A DNA stretch of 5,253 nucleotides from DASSFZ01 sp036514635. GTDB lineage: Bacteria > Chloroflexota > Anaerolineae > Fen-1058. The notes beneath the pieces were generated by a model, which had not been told where the DNA came from, made no database searches, and saw nothing but the letters and a program-made list of their open reading frames with translations. Both the position numbers and the translations under genes were made by a program. Positions 5,118 to 5,253 of this stretch are shown here, piece by piece. The DNA lies in assembly GCA_036514635.1 (NCBI GenBank), contig DATBWU010000153.1, positions 1 through 5,253 of the forward strand, read 5' to 3'. Each line of letters starts with the position of its first letter. The stretch's first letter is position 1.

Positions 5118-5250
5118 GTGTCTTCAAAGTCCACTCAGCTGTCATTCTGAGCGAGCGTAGCGAGCGAAGAATCTCGTTTTTCGGCGCAAACGGAGAGATT
5201 CTTCGGCGCTGCGCGCCTCAGAATGACATTGCAACAGGGTTTGAAGACAG
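5118..5250. repeat. Large nested palindromic repeat (MITE-like)
   Basis: The last part of the window is one long imperfect palindrome. From outside in: TGTCTTCAAA (5119-5128) with TTTGAAGACA (5240-5249), perfect 10 bp; TGTCATTCTGAG (5140-5151) with its complement at 5217-5228, perfect 12 bp; CGAAGAATCTC (5165-5175) with GAGATTCTTCG (5195-5205), perfect 11 bp; and CGTTT/AAACG (5175-5179, 5188-5192) around the centre. Each arm also has its own small feature: a direct repeat AGCGAGCG (5150-5157 and 5159-5166) on the left, a GGCGC-TGC-GCGCC hairpin (5205-5217) on the right. It has no coding content. Similar 'TGTCATTCTGAGCG...GAAGAATCTC' elements occur, from memory, in many genomes including Chloroflexota. 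It lies 26 nt upstream of the dehydratase start, so the promoter of that gene must be in or beyond it. Confidence 0.85.
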
Positions 5251-5253
5251 TCT

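Noticed and set aside
5092..5130. Promoter for the PLP enzyme gene
   Set aside because: On the minus strand a TTGAAG and a TATAGC can be seen, but they are only 13 nt apart and the TTGAAG belongs to the palindrome arm; too weak to call.
4522..5160. 212-codon open frame on the + strand
   Set aside because: Antisense to the PLP enzyme, running into the palindrome; no domain signature.

Overview
The window is GC-rich (about 60% by eye) bacterial chromosome with dense coding and short gaps. The protein types, the GTG/TTG starts and several palindromic interspersed repeats would fit a Chloroflexota (Anaerolineae-like) genome. That assignment is an impression from general familiarity; no marker gene here proves it.

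Left part, + strand (1-1997). The window opens inside the C-terminal part of a short-chain dehydrogenase/reductase (SDR) relative whose catalytic Lys position is Gln. Its stop overlaps the GTG start of a small lipoprotein by 4 nt. After 31 nt comes a stand-alone response-regulator receiver domain. A 21-codon ORF starting in another GTGA overlap follows, possibly the stump of a lost gene, and then an AGGAGG motif that leads only into GTG-TAA. Next is a two-gene toxin-antitoxin-like module: a DUF433 antitoxin with an extended -10 promoter and a strong Shine-Dalgarno (SD), overlapped by 4 nt by a DUF5615 PIN-like toxin. The toxin reading frame is broken near codon 58; a -1 shift restores a full-length family protein, so it is a pseudogene, a phase-variable allele or a sequencing error.

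Right part, - strand (2044-5091). Three enzyme genes are read right to left: a PLP-dependent threonine dehydratase/serine racemase-type enzyme, a DUF62 S-adenosylmethionine hydrolase with its Asp-Arg-His triad, and a peptidase M19 (renal dipeptidase-like) enzyme. All three have their catalytic residues and look functional. They could share an amino-acid turnover theme (release of amino acids from dipeptides, deamination of Ser/Thr, return of methionine from SAM), but that link is inference. They converge on the broken toxin gene.

The most unusual layer is non-coding. Each gap upstream of a minus-strand gene holds a different palindromic repeat: an inverted array of NNNGAAT heptads at 3133-3226, a 28-bp-arm hairpin at 4061-4130, and a roughly 130-bp nested palindrome at 5118-5250. 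Next to the second one, the SD of the SAM hydrolase can pair with an upstream anti-SD, and a competing hairpin would free it. No CRISPR array, tRNA, rRNA, integrase or transposase is visible, and I see no clear new defence system.
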